8,066 bases of DNA from Bacillota bacterium (lineage in GTDB: Bacteria > Bacillota_I > Bacilli_A > ML615J-28 > CAG-698): contig JAEZSA010000024.1 of assembly GCA_023422115.1 (NCBI GenBank), positions 1 to 8,066 of the forward strand. The letters are read 5' to 3'. This document shows positions 6,473 through 8,066 of this stretch, one piece after another. Both the position numbers and the translations under genes were made by a program. The notes beneath the pieces are model-generated. The model saw nothing but the letters and a program-made list of their open reading frames with translations. It was not told the origin of the DNA and searched no databases. Position 1 is the first letter of the stretch, and each line of letters starts with the position of its first letter.

Positions 6473-7800
6473 TGAATTTCGAAGTTTTAATTCAAAAAGC
6501 AATTACAAAAGGCCTAAGTGCAGTCGAAGTATATAATACTGTTAGTGAAGAAACCATGGTTTCTTTATTTAAAGGAGCAGTAGACAAAGCGGAAATTAAA
6601 AATAGTAATGTTTATAGCGTAAGAGGAATATATAATGGTAAAATGGCTTATGTTACCTTCGAAAACGAAGAAGAAAATAGCGATTTTATTATTGATAAAT
6701 TAATTGAAAATGCTAGTGCATTAACTACAGACGAAGAGTTTGAGATTTTCAAAGGTAGTAAAGAATACCCTACAAGGGAAACAGTCGATGGTGGTTTTTC
6801 AAAAGCAACGATGACTGACAAAATTAAGTTAATTAAAGATGTTGAATATATAGCAAGTAATATGGATAAGAGAGTTGCCTTTTTACCATATTGTCGTTAC
6901 AACGAAGAGAAAGTTAGTGTTAGAATTATCAATTCTTATGGATTGGATATTGCGAAAAATTACCATTACGGTGTATTAATATTACAGGTAATTGCAAAAG
7001 AAGAAAAAGATACCCAATCTGCCTTTGAAATTGATGTTGCTTTAAATTATGCTTCCTTAGATCCACAAAAGGTTGCAAAAAAAGCGGTTGAAAAAGCACT
7101 TTCTAAGTTGAATGCCTCTCCAGTAGAGTCTAAAACTTACCCAATTATAATAGAAAACGAAACTATGTGTGATTTATTACAAGGGTTTGCTTCTATGTTT
7201 TCAGGGGAAGCAGCAATTAAAAAGTTAACTTCTTTAATTGGAAAAGAGGGAGAAAAAATAATGGATGAATCGATTTCCATTGTTGATGATCCTTTCTTAA
7301 AAGATGCGATTAACTGCCAACCTTTTGATGATGAAGGTGTGGTTTGTTACAAGAAAATGGTTGTTGAAAATGGTGTTTTTAAAACAATGTTACATAATTT
7401 AAAAACAGCAAAATATTTTAAAACTACATCAACAGGAAATGGGTTTAAAGCAGGGAATGCTGGAGCTATTTCGGTTGCTGGTGTCAATTTATATGTTGCT
7501 CCAGGGAATGTAAGTAAAGAAGAAATGATTGCTAACACAGAAGAAGGATTACTAATAACTGATATGGCAGGTTTACATGCAGGTTTAAATCCAATCAGTG
7601 GTGATTTTAGTGCGCAGTCATCAGGGTATTTAATTAAGGATGGAAAGATTGAACGACCAGTGAATTTGATTGTTGTATCTGGAAATTTCCTTAAAATGAT
7701 GAGTCAAGTAGAAGCATTAGGTAGTGATTTATATGTATCATATCAAGGCATTGGTGCCCCTTCGATGAAATTTAAAGGCCTACCTGTTTCTGGTAAATAA
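6472..7800 (+). CDS. tldE: TldE/PmbA subunit of the TldD/TldE protease
   Basis: The second subunit of the TldD/E complex, related to TldD by fold but without its own zinc motif. Length is 442 residues, typical. No HExxxH is present; the equivalent region reads DLLQGFASMFSGEAAIKK (234-251) followed by IVDDP (270-274), as in PmbA proteins. The C-terminal block GLHAGLNPISGDFSAQSSGY (367-386) and the following LIKDGKIERPV are also diagnostic. It contributes to the peptide tunnel, while catalysis is assigned to TldD. The ATG shares one base with the tldD stop (TAATG), and GGAAGGGGG at 6455-6463 within the end of tldD gives a strong ribosome binding site 8 nt before the start, so equal and coupled synthesis of the two subunits is expected. 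It is last in the operon, with a terminator starting 12 nt after the stop. Confidence 0.95.
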   Translation: MNFEVLIQKAITKGLSAVEVYNTVSEETMVSLFKGAVDKAEIKNSNVYSVRGIYNGKMAYVTFENEEENSDFIIDKLIENASALTTDEEFEIFKGSKEYPTRETVDGGFSKATMTDKIKLIKDVEYIASNMDKRVAFLPYCRYNEEKVSVRIINSYGLDIAKNYHYGVLILQVIAKEEKDTQSAFEIDVALNYASLDPQKVAKKAVEKALSKLNASPVESKTYPIIIENETMCDLLQGFASMFSGEAAIKKLTSLIGKEGEKIMDESISIVDDPFLKDAINCQPFDDEGVVCYKKMVVENGVFKTMLHNLKTAKYFKTTSTGNGFKAGNAGAISVAGVNLYVAPGNVSKEEMIANTEEGLLITDMAGLHAGLNPISGDFSAQSSGYLIKDGKIERPVNLIVVSGNFLKMMSQVEALGSDLYVSYQGIGAPSMKFKGLPVSGK

Positions 7801-7812
7801 TAAGTGGTAAAG

Positions 7813-7846
7813 AAAAGTATCTCTTATATCAGAAGAGATATTTTTT
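7813..7846 (+). terminator. Intrinsic terminator of the gltX-tldE operon
   Basis: An 8-bp stem (TATCTCTT at 7818-7825, AAGAGATA at 7833-7840) with a 7-nt loop is followed by six Ts (7841-7846). A run of As at 7813-7816 can extend the pairing through a G-U step into the T run. It ends 12 nt before the helicase start and leaves no space for a separate promoter downstream of it. Confidence 0.85.
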
Positions 7847-7858
7847 ATGAAAGGAAAT

Positions 7859-8066
7859 ATGAAAAAATTTGAAGAATTAATGATTAACCCCTTACTAATT
7901 AAGGGAATAGAAAAAATGAAGTTTGAAGCAATGACAGAAATCCAAGAGAAAGTGATTCCCACTGCTCTAGAAATGAAAGATATTATTGCCCAAGCCCCTA
8001 CAGGAACTGGTAAGACAGTCGCTTTTGCCCTTCCTGTGTTAAATAAAATTGATATCACTTCTGAAG
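7859..8066 (+). CDS. DEAD-box RNA helicase, N-terminal part (3' truncated by window)
   Basis: An ATP-dependent RNA helicase of the DeaD/CshA type, acting on structured RNA in ribosome assembly or mRNA turnover. Only the first 69 codons are present. They begin MKKFEELMINPLLIKGIEKM, match the usual N-terminus, and carry a Q-motif-like block KFEAMTEIQEKVIP (Gln conserved; the common Pro before Ile is Glu here). Motif I, APTGTGKT, is perfect. ATG at 7859 is preferred because it fits the family start and has AAAGGA at 7850-7855, although the 3-nt gap is short. An in-frame ATG at 7847 lies at the terminator's T run and has no ribosome binding site. No convincing promoter is visible between the terminator and the gene, so expression may come from terminator readthrough or from a promoter within tldE. 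Subtype (CshA, CshB or DbpA) cannot be decided from this fragment. Confidence 0.9.
   Translation, partial: MKKFEELMINPLLIKGIEKMKFEAMTEIQEKVIPTALEMKDIIAQAPTGTGKTVAFALPVLNKIDITSE

Noticed and set aside
7847..7849. Upstream ATG as the helicase start
   Set aside because: It lies directly on the terminator T run with no ribosome binding site, and the family N-terminus begins at the ATG at 7859.
7780..8058. Minus-strand open frame across the tldE end, terminator and helicase start
   Set aside because: It runs through a clear terminator and is antisense to conserved helicase motif I. No family pattern or ribosome binding site supports it.
1..8066. CRISPR arrays, tRNA/rRNA genes, insertion sequences or attachment sites
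   Set aside because: I looked for regular repeats, cloverleaf-like segments, transposase genes and long terminal repeats and saw none. Nearly all the window is coding and the gaps are too short.

Overview
The window is AT-rich chromosomal DNA from what looks like a low-GC Bacillota (Firmicutes) relative. The genes use AGA/CGT/CGA arginine and A/T-ending codons, Shine-Dalgarno sites are purine-rich, and intrinsic terminators have short A/T-rich stems. TGA is a true stop: it ends the gene at 4209-5087 and no coding frame is interrupted by it, so this is not a mycoplasma-type code 4 genome. I cannot name the genus.

Layout. (1) Positions 3-1187, plus strand: the 3' part of an ABC-exporter half-transporter (end of the membrane domain plus the whole nucleotide-binding domain), cut by the window edge. 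Its ATPase motifs are almost all altered. (2) A bidirectional terminator at about 1186-1215 separates it from (3) a convergent MATE-family efflux gene on the minus strand (1217-2608). (4) About 150 bp between the MATE start and gltX holds back-to-back promoters with two small inverted repeats. (5) The plus-strand promoter drives a compact operon, 2756-7800: gltX (glutamyl-tRNA synthetase), an ANT(6)/AadK-like nucleotidyltransferase 13 nt later, then tldD (4-nt ATGA overlap) and tldE/pmbA (1-nt TAATG overlap). (6) The operon ends at an intrinsic terminator (about 7813-7846). Immediately after it begins (7) a DEAD-box RNA helicase that runs off the window.

How the genes may work together. TldD and TldE form a metalloprotease complex in which only TldD carries the zinc site, and the sequences here fit that division. 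The most distinctive arrangement is an aminoglycoside-6-adenylyltransferase-like enzyme embedded and translationally coupled between gltX and tldDE. Its catalytic residues look intact, so it is either a chromosomal resistance-type gene or a nucleotidyltransferase adapted to another substrate, possibly linked to TldDE.

Most of the window is ordinary housekeeping and transport DNA. No RNA genes, mobile elements or CRISPR arrays are visible, and there is no gene-free stretch over 300 bp. The items most worth checking are the apparent pseudo-ATPase ABC subunit, the nucleotidyltransferase-tldDE coupling, and a Gly-to-Val change inside the TldD zinc motif.
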